Shown here piece by piece: positions 27,267 through 36,768 of a DNA stretch of 64,000 bases; the stretch's first letter is position 1; each line of letters starts with the position of its first letter. Under the pieces are notes generated by a model. That model made no database searches. It saw only the letters and a program-made list of their open reading frames with translations, and was not told where the DNA came from. The position numbers and the translations under genes were made by a program. This stretch comes from Sphingomonadaceae bacterium 3R27C6 (lineage in GTDB: Bacteria > Pseudomonadota > Alphaproteobacteria > Sphingomonadales > Sphingomonadaceae), in contig SCNS01000001.1 of assembly GCA_005503215.1 (NCBI GenBank), forward strand, positions 248,001 through 312,000. Reading direction: 5' to 3'.

Positions 27267-29333
27267 TTATTTCTTCAAATGGTTGCCCAGCCAGTTGAAC
27301 ACCGTCTGGTGCCACTGGACGCTGTTCGCACCCTTCAGCACCCAATGATTCTCGTCGGGGAAGACGAGCAGTTCCGACGGGATGTTCCGGCGCTGGAGCG
27401 CGGTGAAAGCCGCGAGGCCCTGGCTGTACGGGATGCGGAAATCCTTTTCGCTGGTGATCACCAGCATCGGGGTCTTCCACTTCGTCACATGATTGACGGG
27501 GTTCCACTTTTCAGGGTCGGTGCGTTCCCACCACGGCCCGCCATGATCCCATTCGTCGAACCACAATTCTTCGGTCTCGAACGCCATCGCGCGCAGATCG
27601 AAGACGCCGTCATGCTGGACGAGGCATTTGAAGCCGTCGGTCCACTGACCCGCGATCCAGTTCATCATGTAACCGCCATAGGAGGCGCCGAGCGCGCAGG
27701 CGTTATTCAGGTCGAGCTGCGCGTCCTGCTTGCCCGCGGCGGCGAGGCCGAGCTTCAGGTCCTCGAGCGGCTTGCCGCCCCAATCCTTGTTGATGCTGTC
27801 GGTGAACGCCTGACCGTAACCCGTCGAGCCGTGGAAATCGACGGTGACGACGCCATAGCCCTGCTGCGCGAAGACGCGCGGGTTCCAGCGCGTCGACCAG
27901 CTGTTGCCAAAGCTCGACTGCGGGCCGCCGTGGACGATGAACGCGACCGGCAGCTTCTGGACCGGGCTGACGGGCTTGACGATCATCCCCCACACCTTGT
28001 CGCCATTCGCGCCCGCGAACTGGACGCGGTCGAGTTCGACTGGATCGAATTCGGCGAGGCGCGCGGCGTTGACCGCGGTGATCTGCTTCACCTTGCCCTT
28101 GGCGTCGCGGACATAAAGGTCGGTCGGCGCGAGCGCGCTGTTGCGCGAATAGAGGAGGGCGCCGCCGGGCAGCGGGGTGACGTCGCCGATATTGCCTTCG
28201 AAGGCTTCGGTCGAGGCCTTGAGCTTCTCGACCTTGCCGCTCGCGGCATCGACGCGGAAAACGGGGTGGTCGAGCGTATCCTGAGCGGTGACATAGAGCG
28301 ACTTGCCGTCCGCCGCCCAGACGATCGAGCCGACCGAGCGGTCCCACGCGTCGGTGAGCTTCTTCGTCTCGCCGCTTTCGAGATTGCGGAGCATCAGCAC
28401 CTGCCGGTCGGCCTCATACCCCGGCCGCGCCATCGCGGCATAGGCAAGCCATTTTCCGTCGGGCGAGGGGGTCGGCAGCGTGTCGGTCGCCTGATTGTCC
28501 TGCGTCAGGTTCCTCGGCATCATCCGGCTGTCGACGAGCCAGCTGTAGATATCGAGATTGGTCGACATCGGCTCGTTCCGGTCGGCCTTGCGCAGCGTGA
28601 AAAAGACGGTGCGGCTGTCGGCGCCCCATGCGAGTTCTTCGCCGCCGCCGAACGGCTTCGACGGGCTGTCGCCGATCAGGCCGGCGTCGACCGGGCGCGC
28701 GGCGCTCGCCTTGCCGTCCACAAGATTGAAGACGAACGGGCGGCTATAGGTGCCGGGGGTCTCCCACTGGTCCCAGTGGCGGACGAAGCCCGCGCCATCC
28801 TTGTACAGACGGCCGGTGCCCGGGCCGGGAAGCGCGCCCTTGTCCTTGGCGTCGCAGCCGAAGTCTGTGCATTCTTTCGCAATGTCGCCCCACGCGAGCA
28901 GCTTCGCGCCGTCGGGCGAAATCTTGAAGCCCGAAACATCGGCCTGGGTATCGGTGACCTGCGTCGCGGCTGCGCCCGCTTTCGGATCGATGCGCCACAC
29001 CTGATCCTTGCCCGACGCGTTCGAGAGGAAATAGAGGATGCCGTCCTTGTCGAAGGCGGGCGCGGTTTCATTCTTGCCCGCGGTGTCGGCGATGGCGACC
29101 GGCTTGGCATCCTTCGCATTGCGGTCGACGAGCCACAGCCCGGTCGAGCGCTTGTACGTCGCACCCTCGGTCTCGGTCATCTGGAACACGACCCAGCGTC
29201 CGTCGGGCGAGGCGGTCGGCGCGGCGACGCGCTTCAACGTTGCCAAATCGACCTCGGTCATCGGCCGGGCGAAAGCGGGGGTGGAAAGAGCGGCGGCGAG
29301 CGCGATCGCGCTGAACAGGATGTGGTTTCGCAT
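27267..29333 (-). CDS. Secreted S9-family prolyl oligopeptidase/dipeptidyl peptidase
   Basis: A 688-residue serine peptidase with a signal peptide (cleavage about P-A-F-A-R). The N-terminal region (about 25-420) is the WD-like propeller with repeats such as S-P-D-G-R-W-V and S-P-D-G-K-W-L. The alpha/beta-hydrolase domain holds the triad S551 (G-A-S-Y-G-G-Y), D631 (E-K-D-F-R-I-P) and H663 (D-E-N-H-W). Periplasmic members remove dipeptides or small acylated residues from peptides. It fits the other secreted peptidases and the peptide importer in this window. Confidence 0.93.
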   Translation of the reverse strand: MRNHILFSAIALAAALSTPAFARPMTEVDLATLKRVAAPTASPDGRWVVFQMTETEGATYKRSTGLWLVDRNAKDAKPVAIADTAGKNETAPAFDKDGILYFLSNASGKDQVWRIDPKAGAAATQVTDTQADVSGFKISPDGAKLLAWGDIAKECTDFGCDAKDKGALPGPGTGRLYKDGAGFVRHWDQWETPGTYSRPFVFNLVDGKASAARPVDAGLIGDSPSKPFGGGEELAWGADSRTVFFTLRKADRNEPMSTNLDIYSWLVDSRMMPRNLTQDNQATDTLPTPSPDGKWLAYAAMARPGYEADRQVLMLRNLESGETKKLTDAWDRSVGSIVWAADGKSLYVTAQDTLDHPVFRVDAASGKVEKLKASTEAFEGNIGDVTPLPGGALLYSRNSALAPTDLYVRDAKGKVKQITAVNAARLAEFDPVELDRVQFAGANGDKVWGMIVKPVSPVQKLPVAFIVHGGPQSSFGNSWSTRWNPRVFAQQGYGVVTVDFHGSTGYGQAFTDSINKDWGGKPLEDLKLGLAAAGKQDAQLDLNNACALGASYGGYMMNWIAGQWTDGFKCLVQHDGVFDLRAMAFETEELWFDEWDHGGPWWERTDPEKWNPVNHVTKWKTPMLVITSEKDFRIPYSQGLAAFTALQRRNIPSELLVFPDENHWVLKGANSVQWHQTVFNWLGNHLKK

Positions 29334-29495
29334 GAAAGCGGTTTAGCGATGCGCCGCGCGGGTTCAAGGATGAACCGACCGCGCTCGCCTCGATTCTCCG
29401 CTGCCGCTGAAAATCGGGGCTTGGCGATAATAAATCAAACCTCTCTGGCGCCGCCACGCCCGATGCGCCATCGGGCCGCCTTCAAGGAGATATCT

Positions 29496-30257
29496 GTGGC
29501 GAAGCCGGATTCGAGTCGGATTTTTTTACCGCTGCTGGCGGGCGCGAGCCTGCGCGACCGGGTGGTCGCGAGCGTGGGGGCACTTGTCGGTATCAGCCTC
29601 GCCGGCCTGATCTGCGCGGCGATGTTCCCGGTCACGATGCCGTGGATCATCGCACCGATCGGCGCGTCGGCTGTGCTGCTGTTCGCCGTGCCCGCGAGCC
29701 CGCTCGCCCAGCCCTGGTCGATCGTCGGCGGCAATTTCATCTCCGGCATCTTCGGGGTGGTCGTGGCACAAGCGATCGGCGAGCCCGCCTTCGCCGCTGC
29801 ATTGGCCGTCGCGACCGCCATATTGATGATGTCGCTCGCGCGCTGCCTGCATCCTCCGGGCGGCGCGGTCGCGCTCAGCGCGGTGCTCGGCTGGCAGAGT
29901 TTTTCGGGGCATGTCGCCGACTTCCTTGTGCCCGTGCTGATCAATTCGCTGATCCTTGTCGCGATCGGCACGTTGTTTCACCGCTTTTCGGGGCACAGCT
30001 ATCCGCATCGCGCGCGGCCCGTCGACGGGAAGGCGGTGCCGCGGGAGCCGGTCGGGCTGTTGATGGACGATATCGACGGCGCGCTTGCCGATCTGGGCGA
30101 GACGTTCGACATCAGCCGCGAGGATCTCGCCCTGCTGCTTGCGCGCGCCGAGGCGCACGCCGCGGAACGCGTCGCCAAGGCGCAGCTTGCCCTGGCGGGC
30201 AGCAAGCTTGCGGCGGAAAAAGCGAAAAAGCGGAAGCGCGAAAAGGTCGGTTCCTAA
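29496..30257 (+). CDS. HPP-family membrane protein
   Basis: A 253-residue protein. Residues about 18-170 contain four or five helices and the family motif L-H-P-P-G-G-A-V-A-L; HPP proteins are linked to nitrite or anion transport in plants and cyanobacteria, but bacterial roles are unproven. The last 70 residues are a cytoplasmic, Lys/Ala-rich coiled tail (A-E-K-A-K-K-R-K-R). The GTG start follows AAGGAG by five bases. Its stop overlaps the end of the converging amidohydrolase gene by three bases. Confidence 0.85.
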   Translation: MAKPDSSRIFLPLLAGASLRDRVVASVGALVGISLAGLICAAMFPVTMPWIIAPIGASAVLLFAVPASPLAQPWSIVGGNFISGIFGVVVAQAIGEPAFAAALAVATAILMMSLARCLHPPGGAVALSAVLGWQSFSGHVADFLVPVLINSLILVAIGTLFHRFSGHSYPHRARPVDGKAVPREPVGLLMDDIDGALADLGETFDISREDLALLLARAEAHAAERVAKAQLALAGSKLAAEKAKKRKREKVGS

Positions 30258-31537
30258 CGGACGATCGCGCCGCCCTTCATCACATGGTCGATCTTTTCGA
30301 GCGCGGTGATATCCACGAGCGGATCGGCCTTCACCGCGACGAAATCGGCATAGCGGCCCGGAACGATGGCGCCAACATCATCGCGGCCCATTTCGATTGC
30401 GGCGCGCCCGGTCGCGGACTGGATCGCCTGCATCGGCGTCATCCCATATTTGACCATGTTCGCGAATTGCCGGGCGTTGAGCCCGTGCGGATAGACGCCC
30501 GCGTCGGTGGCGTAGCCAATGTTGACGCCCAGCTCGACCGCGCGGCGGAAAGCGGCGCGCTGCGCGTCGGTCGTCTCGCGGTTCTTGCGCAGATATTCCT
30601 CGGGCCAGCCTTCCTTGGTGCCGACCTCGTCGATGTAGGTGCCGTTGTAGATGTCCATCGCGAGCCAGGTGCCGCGCTTTTTCGCAAGCTGCAGCGTCGC
30701 CTCGTCAGCGAGGCTCGCATGTTCGATGCTGTCGACCCCCGCGTTGATCGCGTTCTGGATGCCGATCGCACCGTGCGCGTGCGCGGTGACTCTCTTGCCG
30801 CGTGCGTGCGCGACCTTCACGACCGCGCGGAGCTGGTCGACGGTCATTTCGGGCGCGCCGGGTTCGGTGCCGATCGCGAGCACCGCGCCGGTCGCGATGG
30901 TCTTGATGAAGTCGGCGCCATGATCGAGCAGGTACGTCGTCTTCGCCGCGGCTTCCTCGGGCGTCGCCGCGACGCCGAGGCGCATGTCGGGGGGTAGCTG
31001 TTCGTTCGGAACCACGCCGTTCAGCTCGCCGCCGCCTTTCGGAATGGTGAGATAAGCGCCTGCGACCCACATGCGCGGTCCCGGCACGTCGCCGCGCTCG
31101 ATCGCATTGCGCAGCGTGACGTCGGTCAGGCCGCGATAGGTGCCGACGTCGCGCACGCTGGTGAAGCCCGCGCCCAGCGTCACCCGCGCGTTGCGCGCGC
31201 CGACGAGCGCGGTTTCGGCGGGCGACGCCTTCATCGGTGCGGCAAGGTCGGCGCTCTGGCCAAGGTCGGCAAGATGGGTGTGGAGGTCGATCAGGCCGGG
31301 AAGCACAGTGAAGCCCGACCAGTCGACGACCTTCGCGCCATCGGGCGCCTTTCCGCAAGCGCCGACCGCCTTGATGCGCTCGGCCTCGACGGTGATGCAC
31401 TGGCCGGTGCGGACATCGTTCGAGACGCCGTCGATCAGTCGTCCGGTTTGGACATAGAGCGTTTCGGCCGATGCGGGCGCCGCGACGAGTGCCGCCGCGA
31501 GCGCTACGATCAGCCGGCCGCGCCGAACGCGTCGCAC
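30254..31537 (-). CDS. Secreted metal-dependent amidohydrolase
   Basis: A 427-residue amidohydrolase-superfamily protein (imidazolonepropionase/prolidase-like group). A signal peptide (cleavage about P-A-S-A-E) follows a basic N-terminus. Metal ligands: H-T-H in L-I-D-L-H-T-H-L-A-D, a K in D-F-I-K-T-I, and H-A-H in V-T-A-H-A-H-G, then S-I-E-H-A and the final D in G-Y-A-T-D-A-G. Probably hydrolyses peptides or cyclic amides in the periplasm. No ATG fits; the GTG at 31537 gives a good signal peptide and overlaps the end of the zinc peptidase gene by 28 bases. Confidence 0.88.
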   Translation of the reverse strand: MRRVRRGRLIVALAAALVAAPASAETLYVQTGRLIDGVSNDVRTGQCITVEAERIKAVGACGKAPDGAKVVDWSGFTVLPGLIDLHTHLADLGQSADLAAPMKASPAETALVGARNARVTLGAGFTSVRDVGTYRGLTDVTLRNAIERGDVPGPRMWVAGAYLTIPKGGGELNGVVPNEQLPPDMRLGVAATPEEAAAKTTYLLDHGADFIKTIATGAVLAIGTEPGAPEMTVDQLRAVVKVAHARGKRVTAHAHGAIGIQNAINAGVDSIEHASLADEATLQLAKKRGTWLAMDIYNGTYIDEVGTKEGWPEEYLRKNRETTDAQRAAFRRAVELGVNIGYATDAGVYPHGLNARQFANMVKYGMTPMQAIQSATGRAAIEMGRDDVGAIVPGRYADFVAVKADPLVDITALEKIDHVMKGGAIVR

Positions 31538-32421
31538 TGGCGCGGATCCCCCGATTGCAGGCCGCGGCGCAGCCAGCTCATGCGCTGTTCGCTCGTGCCG
31601 TGGGTGAAGCTTTCGGGCACCGGCCGCTGCCCCGCCGAGCGCATCAGCGTGTCGTCGCCAATGGCGTTCGCGGCGCGCATCGCTTCTTCCATGTCGCCCT
31701 CTTCCATGACTGGCTGGCCCGCGCTGTTTCTGGCGCGCGCCGCCCAGACGCCGGCGTAGCAATCGGCCTGAAGCTCCATGCGGACCTGCAGCGCATTGCC
31801 TTCGGCCTGCGAGGCGCGCTGTTGCGCGCGGCGGACCTGATCCGAAATGCCGCTGATCGTCTGGATATGATGGCCGACCTCGTGCGCGATCACATAGGCT
31901 TGTGCCGCGTCGCCTGCGGCGCCGAATTTCTGTTCGAGTTCGCGGAAGAAGCTGGTGTCGAGATAGACGCCCTGGTCGGCGGGACAATAGAAGGGGCCCA
32001 TCGCCGAGCTTGCGGCGCCGCAACCCGAATTGCGCGCCGACTGTTCATAGAAATAGAGCGTCGGCTTGCGATAGCCGGTGATCAGACCCTCCCACACCGT
32101 ATGCGTCGATCCGAACACATTGCACGCGAAGCGTTCGCTCGCGGTGTCGCAGGCGACATTGGCGCCGCCACGGCTGTCCACGGCCGGATCGGCGGTGCCG
32201 CCGCCGCTGCTGAGCATATTGGCGCCGGGGCCGAGCAGGAAAAAGGCGGCCGCGCCGATCAGCAGGATCGTGCCGCAACCCATCTTGCGCCCGAGCAGCA
32301 TCGGAAGAAATCCGATAAGAAGCCCACCGAGACCGCCGCCCCCACCGCCGCCAAATCCACCGCCGCTACCGCGGCCCAGGTCGCGGATGTCGTCACCGGG
32401 ATCATAATCGTCGAGGCGCAT
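31510..32421 (-). CDS. ypfJ: Neutral zinc metallopeptidase (YpfJ family)
   Basis: A 303-residue membrane-bound protein. The N-terminus is a Gly-rich acidic stretch (about 10-32) before one helix (about 48-65). The peptidase domain carries the zinc motif H180-E-V-G-H184 (A-H-E-V-G-H-H-I-Q) with four conserved Cys around it (V-A-C, F-A-C, S-G-C-G, F-Y-C). The start was set at M-R-L-D-D-Y-D, the usual family N-terminus. Substrates are unknown. It is divergent from the patatin gene. Confidence 0.92.
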   Translation of the reverse strand: MRLDDYDPGDDIRDLGRGSGGGFGGGGGGGLGGLLIGFLPMLLGRKMGCGTILLIGAAAFFLLGPGANMLSSGGGTADPAVDSRGGANVACDTASERFACNVFGSTHTVWEGLITGYRKPTLYFYEQSARNSGCGAASSAMGPFYCPADQGVYLDTSFFRELEQKFGAAGDAAQAYVIAHEVGHHIQTISGISDQVRRAQQRASQAEGNALQVRMELQADCYAGVWAARARNSAGQPVMEEGDMEEAMRAANAIGDDTLMRSAGQRPVPESFTHGTSEQRMSWLRRGLQSGDPRQCDAFGAAG

Positions 32422-32573
32422 GGGGCTTCTCCACCGGTAAATGGTCGTTTCGGCGCAAGTGTTACAGCAGCGCCGGGCAATTGGAAGGGGCTTCGCATAT
32501 AATCGAGCCATTGCAATAGGCTGTGTTGCGGTGCACAAATCCTACGTCCGCCAAACAAGGATCCCCCGAGTCC

Positions 32574-33731
32574 ATGCCACGCCGTGCCGCCCGCGCCGCG
32601 CTTCCGCTTCCCGACCTCGTCGTGCTTGTCCTGCAGGGCGGCGGCGCGCTCGGCGCGTTCCAGGCGGGGGTGTATGAGGCGCTGATCGAACTTGGCATCG
32701 AGCTCGACTGGGTGGCGGGGATTTCGATCGGTGCGGTCAATGCCGCGATCATCGCGGGGAACGAACGCGACCAGGCCGTGGGCAAGATGCGTGAGTTCTG
32801 GGAAGGTGTTTCGTCGGCGCTGCCCTCGCTGCCGACGGTCGACAACGACTGGGCGCGCGAGTGGACGCATATGGCGGCGGCGGGGCAGGTGGCGGCGTTC
32901 GGCGTCCCCGGCTTCTTTACTCCGCGTTTCCCGCCGCCCGCCCTTGCCGCGCGGCAGACGCCCGAAGCGGTCAGTTTCTACGACACCGCGCCGCTGGCAG
33001 CCACGCTCGACCGGTTGGTCGACTGGGACCGCGTGAACAACGGCAAGGTGCGGCTGTCGGTCGGCGCCGTTGCGGTAGAGACGGGCAATTTCCGCTATTT
33101 CGATACGAAACTCGAAACGCTCGATGCGCGGCATATCCTTGCCTCGGGCGCGCTGCCGCCCGGCCTGCCGCCGGTTGAGATCGACGGGACATGGTATTGG
33201 GACGGCGGGCTCGTGTCGAACACGCCGCTCGAACATGTCGTCGAAGCGGCGAATGAGGATATGCTGGTGTTCCAGGTCGACCTGTTCCCCGCGCGCGGCG
33301 ATCGCCCGCACGACATGGAAGAGGCCTGGTCGCGCGAAAAGGACATTCGCTTTTCCAGCCGGACGCGCCGCATTTCGGACGGGCTTGTCCGCCGGCGCAA
33401 GGAGCATCGCCTGATCGACCGGATGCTGCAGAAACTGCCGCCCGAGTTCGCCGACCTGTCGGAGGTGAAAGCGGTGCGCAAGATGGTCGACTGCAAGGCG
33501 CTCAACGTCGTCCAGTTGATCCACGAGCCGCCGTCATGGCAGACCGGCGCGCGCGATTTCGAATTTTCGCGCTCGACGATGGAGGTCAATTGGGCGCTCG
33601 GCCGCGATGCGGTCGAAGCCGCGATGAAGGATGGTCATTTGCTTGCCGACAGCATCGCCGAAGGCCGGTCGGACAGTTTTGCGGTGCAATCGAATGCGTT
33701 GCGACCAAAGACCGAACCCGACGTTTCCTGA
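32574..33731 (+). CDS. Patatin-like phospholipase with DUF3734
   Basis: A 385-residue lipid hydrolase. It has the oxyanion motif Q-G-G-G-A-L-G-A-F, nucleophile S51 in G-I-S-I-G, and the dyad Asp in W-D-G-G-L. The C-terminal part (about 270-375) is the DUF3734 region. In many alphaproteobacteria this gene is followed by 3-hydroxybutyrate dehydrogenase, as here (28-bp gap), which suggests a role in polyhydroxybutyrate or membrane lipid turnover rather than a secreted toxin; there is no signal peptide. Confidence 0.92.
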   Translation: MPRRAARAALPLPDLVVLVLQGGGALGAFQAGVYEALIELGIELDWVAGISIGAVNAAIIAGNERDQAVGKMREFWEGVSSALPSLPTVDNDWAREWTHMAAAGQVAAFGVPGFFTPRFPPPALAARQTPEAVSFYDTAPLAATLDRLVDWDRVNNGKVRLSVGAVAVETGNFRYFDTKLETLDARHILASGALPPGLPPVEIDGTWYWDGGLVSNTPLEHVVEAANEDMLVFQVDLFPARGDRPHDMEEAWSREKDIRFSSRTRRISDGLVRRRKEHRLIDRMLQKLPPEFADLSEVKAVRKMVDCKALNVVQLIHEPPSWQTGARDFEFSRSTMEVNWALGRDAVEAAMKDGHLLADSIAEGRSDSFAVQSNALRPKTEPDVS

Positions 33732-33759
33732 AACTCTCCCCCACCGAAAGGACCCAATC

Positions 33760-34545
33760 ATGCGCCTCACAGGAAAGACCGCCCTCGTCACCGGATCGAC
33801 CTCGGGCATCGGGCTCGGCATCGCCAAAGCATTTGCCGCCGAGGGCGCGTCGATCATCATCAACGGTTTCGGCGAGGCCGACGCGATCGAAACCGAGCGC
33901 AAGGGGCTGGAAGCGATCAGCGGCGGCAAGGCCGCCTATGACGGCGCCGACCTGACGAAACCCGAGCAGATCGAGGCGATGTTCCAGCGTGCGGACAAGG
34001 ATTTCGGCGGCGTCGATATTCTCGTCAACAATGCGGGCATGCAGTTCGTCGCGCCGGTCGAGGATTTCCCGGTCGAGAAATGGGACATGATCATCGCGCT
34101 CAACCTGACTGCGGCGTTCCATACGATTCGCCACGCCGTGCCGGTCATGCGCAGGAAGAAATGGGGGCGGATCATCGCCACGGCGTCGGCGCACTCGCTC
34201 GTCGCCTCGCCATTCAAATCGGCCTATGTCACCGCGAAGCACGGGCTTGCGGGGCTGACCAAGACCGTCGCGCTCGAGGTCGCCGATGCCGGGATCACCG
34301 TCAATTGCATCAGCCCGGGCTATGTCTGGACGCCGCTCGTCGAAAACCAGATTCCCGACACGATGAAGGCGCGCGGCATGACGCGCGAACAGGTCATCAA
34401 CGACGTGCTGCTGGCAGGCCAGCCGACGAAGCAGTTCGTGACCGTCGAGCAGGTCGCGGCAATCGCATCCTTCCTGACGCGCGACGAGGCGGCCAACATC
34501 ACCGGGGCGAACCTCAGCGTCGACGGCGGCTGGACGGCCGCCTGA
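33760..34545 (+). CDS. 3-hydroxybutyrate dehydrogenase
   Basis: A 261-residue short-chain dehydrogenase that oxidises 3-hydroxybutyrate to acetoacetate with NAD. It has the nucleotide motif T-G-S-T-S-G-I-G, N-N-A-G (90-93), and the catalytic S143, Y156 and K160. The segments I-A-T-A-S-A-H-S-L-V-A-S and I-S-P-G-Y-V-W-T-P-L-V are characteristic of the bacterial BdhA/HbdH subgroup. GAAAGGAC precedes the ATG. Likely in one operon with the patatin gene. Confidence 0.93.
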   Translation: MRLTGKTALVTGSTSGIGLGIAKAFAAEGASIIINGFGEADAIETERKGLEAISGGKAAYDGADLTKPEQIEAMFQRADKDFGGVDILVNNAGMQFVAPVEDFPVEKWDMIIALNLTAAFHTIRHAVPVMRRKKWGRIIATASAHSLVASPFKSAYVTAKHGLAGLTKTVALEVADAGITVNCISPGYVWTPLVENQIPDTMKARGMTREQVINDVLLAGQPTKQFVTVEQVAAIASFLTRDEAANITGANLSVDGGWTAA

Positions 34546-34616
34546 TCGGCTGCGCCCTTGAGCTATCTCCTTCGCCCTCCTAAGGTTAACGCAACCGGAC
34601 CGGGGAGTGACGGAGA

Positions 34617-35261
34617 ATGAGGGGTCGTACCAATTTGATTTTAGCCCTGATGCTGGGCTTGACTGTCAGCGCCTGTCGAACGGTGCCGCCAGTGCCGCCG
34701 TCGGCCGCCGATGCTCCTGCGGAGACGGGCACGTGGCGCGGCACCGCGACAACGCAGGACAAGGAACGCATTCGCGGCTGGTACAGCAGCTGGCAGGCGG
34801 CACTGGCCGACGCCCGCGCGAAAGGCTTTGGCGCCGACATCGACCGCGAAGGCGTGCTGCTGCAACCGATGGCGGCATTGCCCAATCCGCATTTGCCCGC
34901 GGGCGATTACCGGTGCCGGACGGTCAAGGTCGGCGCGCAGGGGCGCCGCGACCTCGCCTATATCGGCTATGGCTGGTTCCGGTGCCGCGTCGCGCCCGAA
35001 CAGGGATTGTCGAGCCTGACCAAGATTTCGGGATCGCAGCGGCCCGTCGGCCTGATCTTTCCCGACAATCTGAAGCGCCAGATTTTTCTCGGCACGCTCG
35101 AACTCGGCGATGAGAAGATGGCGGTCAATTACGGCAGCGACCGGATGCGCGACATGGCGGGGCTGATCGAGCGGATCGGCGACAATCGCTGGCGGCTCGT
35201 GCTGCCCGCACCGGCGTATGAATCCTTGCTCGACGTGATCGAACTGGTCCCGGCGAGCTGA
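34617..35261 (+). CDS. DUF4893 lipoprotein
   Basis: A 214-residue protein with a lipoprotein signal (V-S-A-C, Cys20). The mature part matches the DUF4893 pattern: A-T-T-Q-D-K-E-R-I-R-G-W-Y, A-L-A-D-A-R-A-K-G-F, G-V-L-L-Q-P-M, P-A-G-D-Y-R-C-R-T-V-K and Y-G-W-F-R-C-R. The two Cys after the beta strands may pair. Function unknown. It precedes the M20 hydrolase gene by 22 bp and is probably co-transcribed. Confidence 0.8.
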   Translation: MRGRTNLILALMLGLTVSACRTVPPVPPSAADAPAETGTWRGTATTQDKERIRGWYSSWQAALADARAKGFGADIDREGVLLQPMAALPNPHLPAGDYRCRTVKVGAQGRRDLAYIGYGWFRCRVAPEQGLSSLTKISGSQRPVGLIFPDNLKRQIFLGTLELGDEKMAVNYGSDRMRDMAGLIERIGDNRWRLVLPAPAYESLLDVIELVPAS

Positions 35262-35283
35262 CAAGAACAACAAGGGAATTGGC

Positions 35284-36597
35284 ATGCGAATTTTGTGGAT
35301 GAGCGCCGCGGCGCTGGCTTTGGCTGCGCCTGCGGCGGCGCAAACGCTTGGCGGCGAGGTCGAAAAGCAGATGCCGTCGCTGATGGCGATCTACAAGGAT
35401 TTGCACGCCAACCCCGAGCTCAGCTTCATGGAAGTCCGCTCGGCGGGCATTCTTGCCACCGAAGCACGCAAGCTGGGCTTCAAGGTCACCGAAAAGGTTG
35501 GCGGCACCGGCATCGTCGCGGTGATGGAAAATGGCCCGGGGCCGGTCGTGATGGTGCGCGCCGACATGGACGGTCTGCCGGTCACCGAACAGACCGGCCT
35601 GCCCGGCGCGTCAAAGATACGCGTGACCACGAAAGAGGGTGTCGAAACCGGCGTCATGCATGCGTGCGGGCACGACACGCATATGACCGCGTGGGTGGGC
35701 GTCGCGCGGCTGATGGCGGCGAACAAGGCGAAATGGTCGGGGACGCTGGTGATGATCGGCCAGCCCGCCGAGGAACGCGGCGCGGGCGCGCGGATGATGC
35801 TCGCCGACGGGCTCTACACGCGCTTTCCGAAGCCGCAGTACGCGCTGGCATTCCACGACGCGGCGCAGTTTCCCGCAGGCAAGATCGGTTATACGCCGGG
35901 CTATGCGCTCGCCAATGTCGACAGCGTCGATATCAGTGTGAAGGGGGTGGGCGGTCACGGCGCCTATCCGCAGACGACCAAGGATCCGATCGTACTCGCG
36001 AGCCGCATCGTCGGCGCGCTCCAGACGCTCGTCTCGCGCGAGATCAGCCCGCTCGACAGCGCCGTGGTAACCGTCGGCAGCTTCCATGCCGGGGCGAAGC
36101 ACAATATCATTTCGGACGAGGCGAAGCTGCAGCTGACCGTTCGCAGCTATAGCGACGAAGTGCGCGATCATCTTCTCGACGGCATCGCGCGTATCGCGAA
36201 GGGCGAAGCGATCGCCGCGGGCATGCCCGACGACAAGATGCCCGTCGTGACGGTGCAAAAGGATGAATATACCCCCGCGACCTTCAACACCCCGGAATTC
36301 ACCGAGGAAATGGCGGCCTATTTGAAAACGAGCTTCGGCAACGATCGCGTCGTGCAAATGCCGCCGGTGATGGGCGGCGAGGATTTCAGCCGCTTCTGGC
36401 GCGAGGACAAGAGCATCAAGAGCCTGATCGTCTGGGTCGGCGGGGTGCCGCAGGCCGAATATGACGCGGCGAAGAAGGAAGGGCGCACCTTGCCCAGCCT
36501 TCACTCGCCCTTCTGGGCGCCCGACGCGCCCGCCGTCATCTCAACCGCGACCGAGGCGTTGACCGCGATGACGATGAAGCTGATGGCGAAGAAATAG
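35284..36597 (+). CDS. Secreted M20-family amidohydrolase (hippurate hydrolase-like)
   Basis: A 437-residue zinc hydrolase with a signal peptide (cleavage about A-A-A-Q). Ligand motifs of the M20D group are visible: H-A-C-G-H-D-T-H, P-A-E-E-R-G-A-G-A, and V-M-G-G-E-D-F-S-R near the end; the dimerisation domain has K-G-V-G-G-H-G-A-Y-P. Such enzymes remove acyl groups from amino acids or cleave dipeptides. Export distinguishes it from cytosolic N-acyl-amino-acid hydrolases. Confidence 0.92.
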   Translation: MRILWMSAAALALAAPAAAQTLGGEVEKQMPSLMAIYKDLHANPELSFMEVRSAGILATEARKLGFKVTEKVGGTGIVAVMENGPGPVVMVRADMDGLPVTEQTGLPGASKIRVTTKEGVETGVMHACGHDTHMTAWVGVARLMAANKAKWSGTLVMIGQPAEERGAGARMMLADGLYTRFPKPQYALAFHDAAQFPAGKIGYTPGYALANVDSVDISVKGVGGHGAYPQTTKDPIVLASRIVGALQTLVSREISPLDSAVVTVGSFHAGAKHNIISDEAKLQLTVRSYSDEVRDHLLDGIARIAKGEAIAAGMPDDKMPVVTVQKDEYTPATFNTPEFTEEMAAYLKTSFGNDRVVQMPPVMGGEDFSRFWREDKSIKSLIVWVGGVPQAEYDAAKKEGRTLPSLHSPFWAPDAPAVISTATEALTAMTMKLMAKK

Positions 36598-36639
36598 CCC
36601 CGAACAGTCGCTGTGACAGAAGTGGCCGCCCGCTACCTA

Positions 36640-36716
36640 CTTCGTCATCCCCGCGAAAGCGGGGGCCCAGCGAGCCGACGCTGCAACTGAGTCCCCGCTT
36701 TCGCGGGATGACGAAG
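36640..36716. repeat. Dispersed palindromic repeat (GTCATCCCCGCGAAAGCGGG type)
   Basis: Near-perfect palindrome: left arm CTTCGTCATCCCCGCGAAAG, right arm CTTTCGCGGGATGACGAAG. Lies between converging M20 and alpha/beta-hydrolase genes and could also act as a terminator. Confidence 0.75.
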
Positions 36717-36768
36717 GTTTGAGAACGACACCTCCTCGCCCGTTGCCAACGGCGGCCTTGGGGTCTGC

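Noticed and set aside
24469..27348. Very long plus-strand open frame opposite valS
   Set aside because: It is the antisense frame of a GC-rich gene; the protein has low-complexity Arg/Asp/Val-rich sequence with no motifs, while the other strand encodes clear ValS.
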